From NCBI RefSeq assembly GCF_004307455.1, contig NZ_SEWX01000005.1, positions 558,001-622,000 on the forward strand: a DNA stretch of 64,000 nucleotides, written 5' to 3'. The notes beneath the pieces were generated by a model. The model did no database searches and was not told where the DNA came from. It saw only the letters and a program-made list of their open reading frames with translations. The DNA comes from Aquirufa nivalisilvae (GTDB taxonomy: Bacteria > Bacteroidota > Bacteroidia > Cytophagales > Spirosomataceae). The translations under genes and the position numbers were made by a program. Below, one piece after another: positions 34,754-42,421 of this stretch. Numbering within the stretch: the stretch's first letter is position 1; the number at the start of each line of letters is the position of its first letter.

Positions 34754-34837
34754 TGACGATGGGGAGATTCGAACTCCCATACCTAAAACGGCACTACCAC
34801 CTCAAAGTAGCGTGTCTACCAATTCCACCACATCGCC
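34754..34837 (-). tRNA. tRNA-Leu (anticodon GAG)
   Basis: On the minus strand an 84-nt cloverleaf is readable. The acceptor stem GGCGATG pairs with CATCGTC (one G-T pair) and is followed by the A discriminator. The D-arm carries GTGGAATTGGTAGACAC. The anticodon stem CTACT/GGTAG encloses loop TTGAGGT, anticodon GAG, which reads CUC and CUU. There is a long class II variable arm, and the T-arm is GGGAG-TTCGAAT-CTCCC. The 3' CCA is not encoded. It lies alone between trhO and the DUF3127 gene. Confidence 0.95.
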
Positions 34838-34913
34838 AAAATGGTTAGCAAAATTACCAAATATTTGCTTACTTGCAAGGAAATCAAGTTTTCATCAAAT
34901 CTGAATAAACAGA

Positions 34914-35288
34914 ATGGCTTTAGAAATCAGCGGAAAATTAATTAAAAAACTTCCTGAAGTAACCGGTACTGGACGTAACGGAACCAATTGGATCAAGCAA
35001 GAATTTGTCATTGAAACCCAAGATCAATACCCTAAAAAAGTGTGTATGTCGGTCTGGGGTGATAAGACTCAAGATTTAGCTCCAGTACAGGAAGGTGAAA
35101 TTGTGAAAGTACAATTCAATGTCGAATCAAGAGAATACAATGATCGCTGGTATACAGAAATCAGAGCATATCGTTTAGATCGTTCAGGTGCAGCACCATC
35201 TGTTCCTCCTAATGTGGCGCCAACTGCTAGTGGTGGTTATCAGTTCCCTCCATTGGAAGCTGAATCTGGAGATGATCTTCCATTTTAA
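34914..35288 (+). CDS. DUF3127 OB-fold protein (SSB-like)
   Basis: A 124-residue small protein with an OB-fold-like beta pattern in residues 1-90 (ALEISGKLIKKLPEVTGTGRNGTNWIKQEF), a Gly/Pro/Ala-rich linker (GAAPSVPPNVAPTASGG) and an acidic tip ending GDDLPF. That last feature imitates the acidic C-terminal tail of single-stranded DNA-binding protein, which recruits partners. The DUF3127 family is widespread in Bacteroidota and may bind nucleic acid or replication partners; this is inference. It has its own terminator. Confidence 0.82.
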   Translation: MALEISGKLIKKLPEVTGTGRNGTNWIKQEFVIETQDQYPKKVCMSVWGDKTQDLAPVQEGEIVKVQFNVESREYNDRWYTEIRAYRLDRSGAAPSVPPNVAPTASGGYQFPPLEAESGDDLPF

Positions 35289-35310
35289 TAATAGATTAAG
35301 ATCTATACCA

Positions 35311-35346
35311 ATAAAGCCCTAGCGATGCTAGGGCTTTATTTTTTTG
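35311..35346 (+). terminator. Intrinsic terminator after the DUF3127 gene
   Basis: ATAAAGCCCTAGC pairs with GCTAGGGCTTTAT followed by a T run, 23 nt after the stop. A degenerate copy of the same hairpin (AGATCTAGCAGTGCTAGAACTCT) follows at about 35365-35390, before the convergent pirin gene. Confidence 0.88.
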
Positions 35347-35393
35347 AGGGATTCTGTATTTCAAGAGATCTAGCAGTGCTAGAACTCTATTAT

Positions 35394-36272
35394 CTACGAT
35401 AAATACCCGAATTTTCCTGCATTAAAATCTTCAAAAGCTTGCATGATTTCCTGACGCGTATTCATGACAAATGGACCATGGGCTGCTATGGGTTCATGGA
35501 TAGGTTCACCACTAAGAATCAATACAATACTATCTTCTTTAGCTTCTATCGTAAAATCTTCTCCATTGTTTTCCATTAAAGCTAAATTATCCAAGTCAAC
35601 ATCTTCAGTGCCATTGACTGATACACTACCTTCAATAACCAATAAACAGGTGTTATAAGAAGCGGAAAATGAAAAACTAGCTTTTGCTCCACGCTTTAAT
35701 TTGGCATTCAGCATATTCACGGGAGTGAATGTAAATGCTGGCCCTTTTATACCCTGATATTCTCCTGCAATCACCTCTATGAAGCCTGAATCTCCTAAAT
35801 CGACTTTCTTGATTTGTTGGTTGGAGATAGCCTGATACTTAGGTGGGGACATTTTATCCTTTGCAGGTAAATTAACCCACAATTGTACCATTTGGAAATC
35901 ACCACCCTCGGCACTGAAAGTTTCCTCATGGTATTCTTTATGCAATACACCTGAAGCTGCAGTCATCCACTGAACATCTCCTTCACCTATAATTCCACCT
36001 CCACCACTGCTATCATGATGAGCTACACGACCTTTATAAGCAATGGTCACTGTTTCAAAACCTCGATGTGGATGAACTCCCACACCTTTAGGTTCTTTAG
36101 AAGGAGCGAAATAGTGTTTAGAACCATAATCCAACATAATGAATGGACTCATGCGTTGCATGTCCAAACCGTATCGACTAGGAATAAAATTATGCACTCT
36201 AAACCCATCTCCCACAAAATGTACCTCGCCTGGAGGATACACTAACTCGACTTTCTTTGTCATAATCATCAA
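35394..36272 (-). CDS. Pirin family protein
   Basis: A 292-residue bicupin. The pirin metal motif reads PHRGFETVTIAYKG with the preceding HPHRG (His ligands), then MTAASGVLHKEYHE carries the last ligands (His, Glu). The C-terminal cupin half is degenerate. The family includes quercetin dioxygenases and transcription cofactors; which applies here is unknown. The start is MMIMTKKVELVYP; Met 4 is an alternative. Downstream of a short intergenic gap with ACTAA microrepeats lies a GNAT gene on the same strand. Confidence 0.87.
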   Translation of the reverse strand: MMIMTKKVELVYPPGEVHFVGDGFRVHNFIPSRYGLDMQRMSPFIMLDYGSKHYFAPSKEPKGVGVHPHRGFETVTIAYKGRVAHHDSSGGGGIIGEGDVQWMTAASGVLHKEYHEETFSAEGGDFQMVQLWVNLPAKDKMSPPKYQAISNQQIKKVDLGDSGFIEVIAGEYQGIKGPAFTFTPVNMLNAKLKRGAKASFSFSASYNTCLLVIEGSVSVNGTEDVDLDNLALMENNGEDFTIEAKEDSIVLILSGEPIHEPIAAHGPFVMNTRQEIMQAFEDFNAGKFGYLS

Positions 36273-36320
36273 TTGTTAATGGAGTAAATCTCCGAAATCA
36301 CCAACACTAATCACTAATAA

Positions 36321-36758
36321 CTAATCCCTAATTATGAGTGACATTGCTTGATGAACAATATCTGCCTCTATAAAAGTTTCACCATAAGGCATAAATCCTA
36401 AACTGGCATAAAGTGGCATGACAGATTGTTGAGAATGCAAATAAAAGTAAGTAAGCTCTGGATAAGCCATTTTGGCTTCTTGAATAATGTGTTGCACGAT
36501 CTGACTGGCATATCCTTTTCCTCTGACAGATGCTAGTGTTGCGATACGCTCAACTTTAATCCCTTTCTCTGTTTTTCGATAACGACCAGTTGCCACCGGT
36601 TTTCCATCTTCCCACAATAAATAGTGCTTGGCTTGTGCATCCAATTCATCAAACTCTTCAGATGGTAAGCAGGCTTGTTCCACCACAAATACCTCGATTC
36701 GGATAGCAAAAACCTCGTGTATTTCCTCCAAAGATTTGGCTTGAGTGATTTCGACCAT
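36321..36758 (-). CDS. GNAT family N-acetyltransferase (ElaA/YjcF-like)
   Basis: A 145-residue GNAT acetyltransferase with VFAIRIEVFVVEQ near the N terminus, the family mark of the YjcF/ElaA-type proteins, the acetyl-CoA loop in VRGKGYASQIVQHII, and the C-terminal ASLGFMPYGETFIE. The open frame extends to 36797 inside phoH, but the ATG at 36758 (MVEITQAKS) lies just 1 nt beyond the phoH stop and gives a standard start. It is therefore tandem with phoH in one operon. Confidence 0.85.
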   Translation of the reverse strand: MVEITQAKSLEEIHEVFAIRIEVFVVEQACLPSEEFDELDAQAKHYLLWEDGKPVATGRYRKTEKGIKVERIATLASVRGKGYASQIVQHIIQEAKMAYPELTYFYLHSQQSVMPLYASLGFMPYGETFIEADIVHQAMSLIIRD

Positions 36759-36759
36759 C

Positions 36760-37719
36760 TTATTTCTCTTGTTTTCCGTAAGCCTCAATAATTTCACGAA
36801 CTAGGCGGTGACGTACTACATCGGAGCCATCCAATTCTACGAATGAAATACCAGCAATACCTTTCAATATATTGGCTGCTTCACCTAATCCAGACACTTG
36901 GTTTTTAGGTAAATCGACTTGGGATTTATCACCTGTTATGATGGTTTTCGACTGAATACCCATACGCGTCAAAAACATCTTCATTTGCATCGAAGTGGTA
37001 TTTTGAGCTTCATCCAACAAGATAAATGCTTTATTCAAGGTTCGACCACGCATATACGCTAAAGGTGCTATTTCGATCGTTCTATTTTCAATATAGAATT
37101 TTAATTTTTCTGCAGGAATCATGTCTTCCAATGCGTCGTAAATTGGACGTAGGTAGGGATCGATTTTTTCTTTTAAATCACCTGGTAAAAAACCTAAATT
37201 TTCACCAGCCTCAACGGCAGGGCGGGTAATAATGATCTTTTTGACCTCCTTGTTTTTAAGTGCTTTTACGGCCAAGGCTACCGCCGTATAAGTCTTACCT
37301 GTACCAGCTGGCCCAATGGCAAATACAATATCATTTTTACTAGCTGCTTCTACCAATTTGCGTTGATTAGGAGTCTTTACTTTAATGACCAATCCCTTGG
37401 TTCCAAAAAGCAAAACGTCCTTATCTTCCACCCAAGGAGTTTCATTTTCTTCTCCTGTTGGGTTTAAGATCAAATCAATGTAGGCCTTCATGTGGTTGGC
37501 CGACAAAGAACTATGTTTTTCTAAATGCTTGATACATTGATTGACAATGGCTTCCACCAAAGAAATTTGGTCATCTGAACCGCGAACTGTGATTTGATCA
37601 CCGCGAGCAATGATTTTGGTTTGTGGAAAAGCTTCCGTCAATAGTGTTAAGTTGGAATTTGAGACTCCGAGAAAATCAACCAGAGACACATCCGTTAAGG
37701 CAATAATTTTTTCTAACAA
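36760..37719 (-). CDS. phoH: PhoH family ATPase
   Basis: A 319-residue PhoH-like P-loop protein. An N-terminal KH-like region (residues about 20-75, ARGDQITVRGSDDQ) precedes the ATPase domain with Walker A GPAGTGKTYTAVALAVKA, Walker B FILLDEAQNT, and RMGIQSKTIITGDKSQVDLP. PhoH proteins are thought to act with YbeY/ribonucleases in RNA metabolism and phosphate stress. A GNAT gene follows immediately. It is divergent from dnaB with a 107-nt spacer. Confidence 0.92.
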   Translation of the reverse strand: MLEKIIALTDVSLVDFLGVSNSNLTLLTEAFPQTKIIARGDQITVRGSDDQISLVEAIVNQCIKHLEKHSSLSANHMKAYIDLILNPTGEENETPWVEDKDVLLFGTKGLVIKVKTPNQRKLVEAASKNDIVFAIGPAGTGKTYTAVALAVKALKNKEVKKIIITRPAVEAGENLGFLPGDLKEKIDPYLRPIYDALEDMIPAEKLKFYIENRTIEIAPLAYMRGRTLNKAFILLDEAQNTTSMQMKMFLTRMGIQSKTIITGDKSQVDLPKNQVSGLGEAANILKGIAGISFVELDGSDVVRHRLVREIIEAYGKQEK

Positions 37720-37826
37720 GTATGAAAAAGTTAAGGTGAAAAATATTTACTAAAATAGAGAATAATTGAAATTTAATCGGTTGATTAGAATGATATTTTT
37801 ATCAAAATATTGTAAAATTGTAGTCT

Positions 37827-39416
37827 ATGGAATCAAACAATCCCTCATCAATTTCTAAAAAAGCAAATTCTAGCTATAATCGTTCCAATCAACCTGCACG
37901 ATTAAGTGATTTAGGCTTAGGAAAGCTTCCTCCGCAAGCACCTGAGTTAGAAGAAGTATTATTGGGGGCTTTGATGTTGGAAAAGGAACCCTTAGCCAAC
38001 GTCATTGAATTATTGAAACCTGAGACTTTTTACAAAGAAGCTCATCAGAAGATATTTCAGGCCATTCAGGGATTGTTCCAAGCTTCGCAGCCTGTCGACT
38101 TACTAACCGTCAACAATTACCTAAAAGTTAATGGAGACTTAGAAAAAGCAGGAGGGACGAGTTATTTAGCCCAATTAACTTCACGTGTAAGTTCCACGTC
38201 CAACGTAGAATTTCATGCTAGGATCATCATTGAGCAATTCATTAAACGTCAACTAATTCATGTTTCTTCTGAAATTCAGCGTTTAGCTTATGAAGATACG
38301 ACTGACGTATTTCAAATTTTGGATCGTATGGAACAAGAATTGTTTTCCATTGCTGAATCCAATATCCGAAAGAACTACGAAAGTATGTCGGATATTTTGA
38401 AGAAGGCCATTGATGAATTAGAAAAGAAACAAAAGCAAAAAAGTGGCCTTACGGGTATTCCTTCAGGTTTTACGGAATTAGATCGCCATACTTCAGGCTG
38501 GCAAAAACAAGAACTTATCATCATTGCCGCTCGTCCAGGTATGGGTAAAACGGCCTTTGTTGTTTCCGCTTGTAGAAATGCGGCTTTGGACTTTGGCCAT
38601 GCAGTTGCCTTATTCTCGCTGGAGATGAGTTCGATTCAATTGGTCAATCGTATTGTTTCTGCTGAAGCTGAGATTGAAGCTGAAAAAATTAGAAAAGGTA
38701 AATTGGAGCCGCATGAATGGCAACAATTGCACACCAAGATTGATAAATTATTCCAAGCACCTATTTATATCGATGATACTCCTGCTTTATCCATATTGGA
38801 ATTAAGAGCCAAATGTCGTCGTTTGAAAGCTCAAAAGAACATTGAACTCATAGTCATTGACTACTTGCAATTGATGACAGGAGATACATCTGGGAAAGGG
38901 GCAAGTGGTAACCGTGAACAAGAAATTGCCCAGATTTCCCGTGCATTAAAGCAATTAGCGAAAGAATTGGATGTACCAGTGATTGCGCTTTCTCAATTAA
39001 ATCGTTCAACAGAAACGCGTGGAGGTAATAAAAAGCCTCAATTATCTGACCTTCGTGAATCGGGAGCCATTGAGCAAGATGCTGACCAGGTTATGTTCAT
39101 CTATCGACCTGAGTACTATGGCATTACCACAGATGAACAAGGTAATTCCATTGCAGGAATGGGAGAAATCATCATGGCTAAAAACCGTTCTGGTTCCCTT
39201 GAAAATGTGTGGTTGAAGTTCATCGGTAAGTTCACCAAATATTGTGATTTGGATTTCCAACCTTTTGCGGATGGCAATGGAAATGGAGTATTCAACCTCA
39301 GTGAATTAGGGGATACTGCATCTCAATTTGAGCAAGGAAATAGTGATTCTGTTTTTAAAGGAAGTAAAATGAATTTACCTCCTGCAGATTTTGATCCTTT
39401 GAACGAACCATTCTAG
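37827..39416 (+). CDS. dnaB: Replicative DNA helicase DnaB
   Basis: A 529-residue hexameric helicase unwinding DNA ahead of the replisome. The N-terminal domain begins PPQAPELEEVLLGALMLEKEP (residues about 35-55). The RecA-like motor has Walker A AARPGMGKTAFVV, Walker B LIVIDYLQLM, and the H4-like DLRESGAIEQDADQVMF. A C-terminal tail of about 60 residues is Asp/Gly/Asn-rich and poorly conserved. No intein is present, although dnaB is a common intein host. The last 4 nt overlap the convergent rlmD. Confidence 0.96.
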   Translation: MESNNPSSISKKANSSYNRSNQPARLSDLGLGKLPPQAPELEEVLLGALMLEKEPLANVIELLKPETFYKEAHQKIFQAIQGLFQASQPVDLLTVNNYLKVNGDLEKAGGTSYLAQLTSRVSSTSNVEFHARIIIEQFIKRQLIHVSSEIQRLAYEDTTDVFQILDRMEQELFSIAESNIRKNYESMSDILKKAIDELEKKQKQKSGLTGIPSGFTELDRHTSGWQKQELIIIAARPGMGKTAFVVSACRNAALDFGHAVALFSLEMSSIQLVNRIVSAEAEIEAEKIRKGKLEPHEWQQLHTKIDKLFQAPIYIDDTPALSILELRAKCRRLKAQKNIELIVIDYLQLMTGDTSGKGASGNREQEIAQISRALKQLAKELDVPVIALSQLNRSTETRGGNKKPQLSDLRESGAIEQDADQVMFIYRPEYYGITTDEQGNSIAGMGEIIMAKNRSGSLENVWLKFIGKFTKYCDLDFQPFADGNGNGVFNLSELGDTASQFEQGNSDSVFKGSKMNLPPADFDPLNEPF

Positions 39417-40834
39417 CATTTTCTTAGTCGTAAGCGAACGATGTTTTCCACATGGTGTGTTTGTGGAAACATATCAACAGGATGAACAACGTCCACCTCA
39501 TACGCTTCATCTAACCAAGCCAAGTCACGCGCTTGTGTAGCTGGGTTACAACTAACATAGACAATTTTTTCAGGGCGAACTTGAAGAATTTGACGAACCA
39601 CATCTTCATCCATACCAGCCCGAGGAGGGTCAGTTATAACCACTTGAGGTTTTCCATGAAGCGCAATGAATTCTTCTGTTAAAAGCTTTTTCATATCCCC
39701 TGCAAAGAAGGAAGCTGTATCTATTTTATTATGAATGGCATTCATTTTGGCATCTTCTACTGCCATTTCTACATATTCTAATCCTACTACTTTGGCTGCA
39801 TATTTGGCCAAAAACAAAGCAATAGTTCCTGTACCAGTATACAAATCATATACTAACTCATCTCCTTGTAAATCAGCGTATTCTCTAACCAACTGATATA
39901 AACGCAAAGCTTGTTTGGCATTGGTTTGGAAAAAGGATTTAGGCCCAATCTGAAAACGCAAATCTTCCATTTGTTCTTCAATAAATGGCTTACCATGAAA
40001 ACAAATGACATCCAAATCATGGAAAGTATCATTTCCTTTTTGATTCACCACATAATTCAAAGAAGTAATCATTGGGAAATGGCTTTTTAGGTAATTCATC
40101 ACCAAGCTAATTTCTTCCTCCGTGGCATATGCAAACTGTACGACCACCATCCATTCACCAGAACTTGCATTTCGTATAATCAGGTTACGTAAAGCGCCTT
40201 CTTGTTGATTTTTTAATTCATAAAATGAAATTCCATTGGCTTCTGCAAAATCACGAACACCATTTCGAATGGCATTGGAAGGATCTGGTTGTAAATAACA
40301 GTGATCTACAGGTAATATTTTATCGAAACGACCAGGAACGTGGAATCCTAGGGCATTCATGGAACCTAAATCATCTTTTCCAATCTCCTCATTGGTTAAC
40401 CAGCGAGAAGATGAAAATGTAAATTCTAATTTATTACGATAATAATATGCCTCATCAGAACCTAAAATAGGTTGAAATTCAGGCAATTTAACTTTAGCAA
40501 TTCGCTCTAAATTATCCTTCACTTGTCGCTGTTTGAAAGCTAATTGAGCTTCATAAGAAACGTGTTGCCATTTACATCCACCGCATACGCCAAAATGAGT
40601 ACAAGGAGCATCTGTCCTAAAAGGAGACAGTGCTTGAATGTTGATCGCCTGAGCTTGTTTGAACTTCTTTTTCGACTTAAGAATACGTAAATCGGCTATA
40701 TCACCAGGGGCAACTGTACCTTGTACGAAAATAACTTCATCGTTTACCTTCGCAATGCATTTAGCTTCAGCTGCGAAATCAAGGATGGAAATTTGTTCTA
40801 GGACTTGGGGGATTTTATATTTTCTGGCGCTCAT
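39413..40834 (-). CDS. rlmD: 23S rRNA (uracil1939-C5)-methyltransferase
   Basis: A 473-residue TrmA/RlmCD-family m5U methyltransferase. After a TRAM domain (residues about 10-65) comes the [4Fe-4S] motif CTHFGVCGGCKWQH. The SAM fold has DLYTGTGTIALFLAKYA, the motif IV region reads VITDPPRAGMDE, and the catalytic Cys lies in VYVSCNPATQARDL. Which uridine (RlmD, RlmCD or TrmA target) is not certain, but RlmD or RlmCD is most likely in Bacteroidota. Start MSARKYKIPQVL. Confidence 0.9.
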   Translation of the reverse strand: MSARKYKIPQVLEQISILDFAAEAKCIAKVNDEVIFVQGTVAPGDIADLRILKSKKKFKQAQAINIQALSPFRTDAPCTHFGVCGGCKWQHVSYEAQLAFKQRQVKDNLERIAKVKLPEFQPILGSDEAYYYRNKLEFTFSSSRWLTNEEIGKDDLGSMNALGFHVPGRFDKILPVDHCYLQPDPSNAIRNGVRDFAEANGISFYELKNQQEGALRNLIIRNASSGEWMVVVQFAYATEEEISLVMNYLKSHFPMITSLNYVVNQKGNDTFHDLDVICFHGKPFIEEQMEDLRFQIGPKSFFQTNAKQALRLYQLVREYADLQGDELVYDLYTGTGTIALFLAKYAAKVVGLEYVEMAVEDAKMNAIHNKIDTASFFAGDMKKLLTEEFIALHGKPQVVITDPPRAGMDEDVVRQILQVRPEKIVYVSCNPATQARDLAWLDEAYEVDVVHPVDMFPQTHHVENIVRLRLRKC

Positions 40835-40924
40835 AAGGTAAATTCTGGCACAAAAATAGGGCTTTCATTTGGCTAGTCAATCAATTATGGGATAAAAGCT
40901 TAACTTTGAGAACAAATTTTGCAT

Positions 40925-41731
40925 ATGAAAAACAAAGTCGTCATTATCACAGGTGCTTCTTCTGGAATTGGAAAAGCCTTAGCATTTGAATATGGAAACA
41001 AAGGTGCCCTAGTTGTAATAACGGGTCGAAATGAAGCTAAGCTTGAAGAAGCGAAGGCGGAATTAGTTGCAGCCAATATTTCCTGCCAAGCTATTGTTTG
41101 TGATAGTAGTTCAGAAGAACAAACCAGAGCCATGGTCGCTCAGGTAGTTCAAGAATTTGGAAGGATTGACATATTGATTAATAATGCGGGGATTTCCATG
41201 AGGTCCATGTTTGAAAATGTAGATCTGAAAGTATTGAAGCAATTGATGGACATTAATTTCTGGGGAATGGTGTATGCTACCCATGCTGCTTTGCCTTATA
41301 TAAAAGAAAGTAAAGGAGGAATCATCGGTATTTCATCCATTGCGGGATACCGAGGTTTACCGGTAAGAACTGGCTATTCGGCTTCCAAATTTGCTATGAA
41401 TGGCTTTTTAGAGGCATTGAGAACAGAATTATTAGAAACAGGTGTACATGTCTTAACGGCATGTCCTGGTTTTACGGCTTCCAACATCCGAAATGCTTCT
41501 TTGAATTCAGAAGGTAAAATCACAGGTGATACGATGCGTGACGAAGAAAAAATGATGTCGGCTGAAGAAGTAGCGGCACGCATTTATACGGCCTTTGAAC
41601 AAAAGAAAAAGACCTTGGTATTAACCTTCCAAGGAAAACTGACTGTCTTTTTAAACAAATGGCTAAACGGTTTCATGGATAGGCTGGTGTATAATACCTT
41701 GAAAAAAGAGAAGGATAGCCCGCTGAAATAG
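40925..41731 (+). CDS. Classical SDR family oxidoreductase
   Basis: A 268-residue short-chain dehydrogenase with all catalytic residues: TGASSGIGKALA (NAD(P) site), NNAGIS, GISSIAG (Ser), and GYSASKFAMNG (YxxxK). The C-terminal half includes a hydrophobic/amphipathic segment (LNKWLNGFMDRLVY). Substrate unknown. A TTG-started frame begins two codons earlier; the ATG at 40925 is preferred, with a TAACTTTG promoter-like element at 40901-40908. The intact triad contrasts with the Tyr-less SDR at 25.9 kb. Confidence 0.9.
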   Translation: MKNKVVIITGASSGIGKALAFEYGNKGALVVITGRNEAKLEEAKAELVAANISCQAIVCDSSSEEQTRAMVAQVVQEFGRIDILINNAGISMRSMFENVDLKVLKQLMDINFWGMVYATHAALPYIKESKGGIIGISSIAGYRGLPVRTGYSASKFAMNGFLEALRTELLETGVHVLTACPGFTASNIRNASLNSEGKITGDTMRDEEKMMSAEEVAARIYTAFEQKKKTLVLTFQGKLTVFLNKWLNGFMDRLVYNTLKKEKDSPLK

Positions 41732-41814
41732 GTATTAGTTTTAAGTGATTAGTTATGAAATACGTCTATTACAAATAACTAAACACTAATAACTAAAAAC
41801 TAATAAAAAAGTAA

Positions 41815-41844
41815 AAGCCCTGCCCGACAATGTCAAGCAGGGCA
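41815..41844 (-). terminator. Intrinsic terminator of the cNBD gene
   Basis: AGCCCTGC and GCAGGGC form a strong stem around a 13-nt loop. On the minus strand it is followed by TTTTACTTTTTT, so it fits the end of the 41910-42290 gene better than the plus-strand SDR gene. Confidence 0.65.
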
Positions 41845-41909
41845 GTACAACCCTTTTAACTTACCACTCTATTTTTTACAGAGGTTAAACCTCTTAATTA
41901 AAATCCTGT

Positions 41910-42290
41910 TCAATGAGGAACTAATTCCGTAAATACGGCGTCGAATTCCTTACTTTTTTGCTCAAAATAGGACGATGCAAAATCAAACTCTTGCATCAGC
42001 ATCAAAAAATAATTTTTCTCAAAAACTAAAAATTTTGATGTTTGAAGTGTTTCAGCAGAAAAGCTATGCTTTTTGCCTTCAAGAACTTCACTGATACCTA
42101 GAAATATAGGATTGGCGTGATATATAATACCTTCTGGGGAATTGAACGACTTTAAAGCAATTTCACCTCCTTGAAAATAGAATACAAACTCCGCTTTCTG
42201 ACCTTGACGGAACAAAAATTCGTTAGCTAAATAGTTGATTTCTATTCCGCTAGCTAGTACTTTACGTTCGGTCTCGATCATTTGATCCAT
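41910..42290 (-). CDS. Cyclic-nucleotide-binding-like domain protein without HTH
   Basis: A 126-residue protein resembling the CRP/FNR effector domain only (beta-roll with GIEINYLANEFLFRQGQKAEFVFYFQGGEIAL), then a long C-terminal helix region. No helix-turn-helix follows, so it cannot bind DNA by itself in the usual CRP way. It lacks the classic cAMP PBC motif, so ligand binding is uncertain. It is divergent from ccoI, which makes a role in sensing linked to the cbb3 oxidase attractive but unproven. The frame is complete and is followed by its own terminator, so it is not a pseudogene remnant of a longer gene. Confidence 0.7.
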   Translation of the reverse strand: MDQMIETERKVLASGIEINYLANEFLFRQGQKAEFVFYFQGGEIALKSFNSPEGIIYHANPIFLGISEVLEGKKHSFSAETLQTSKFLVFEKNYFLMLMQEFDFASSYFEQKSKEFDAVFTELVPH

Positions 42291-42421
42291 ACTTTTTAAA
42301 ATTTGTTTACGAAAGTAGATTTACTCTGGAATTAATTTCATGACAATGCTCATGTTTTGACCTGCTTTTTATCATTAACAGAGCAGTTTTTTCAGAGGAA
42401 CTTTGAAAAAAGATTGAGTTT

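Noticed and set aside
37827-39416. Intein or insertion in dnaB
   Set aside because: dnaB is a frequent intein host, but the Walker A and B motifs are intact and continuous and the length (529) is normal.
42340-42412. FNR-like box and the TTTTTTCA/TGAAAAAA inverted repeat in front of ccoI
   Set aside because: I looked for TTGAT-N4-ATCAA. TTGAC and ATCA are present, but the spacing is wrong. The A/T-rich 8-bp repeat is easily explained by base composition.
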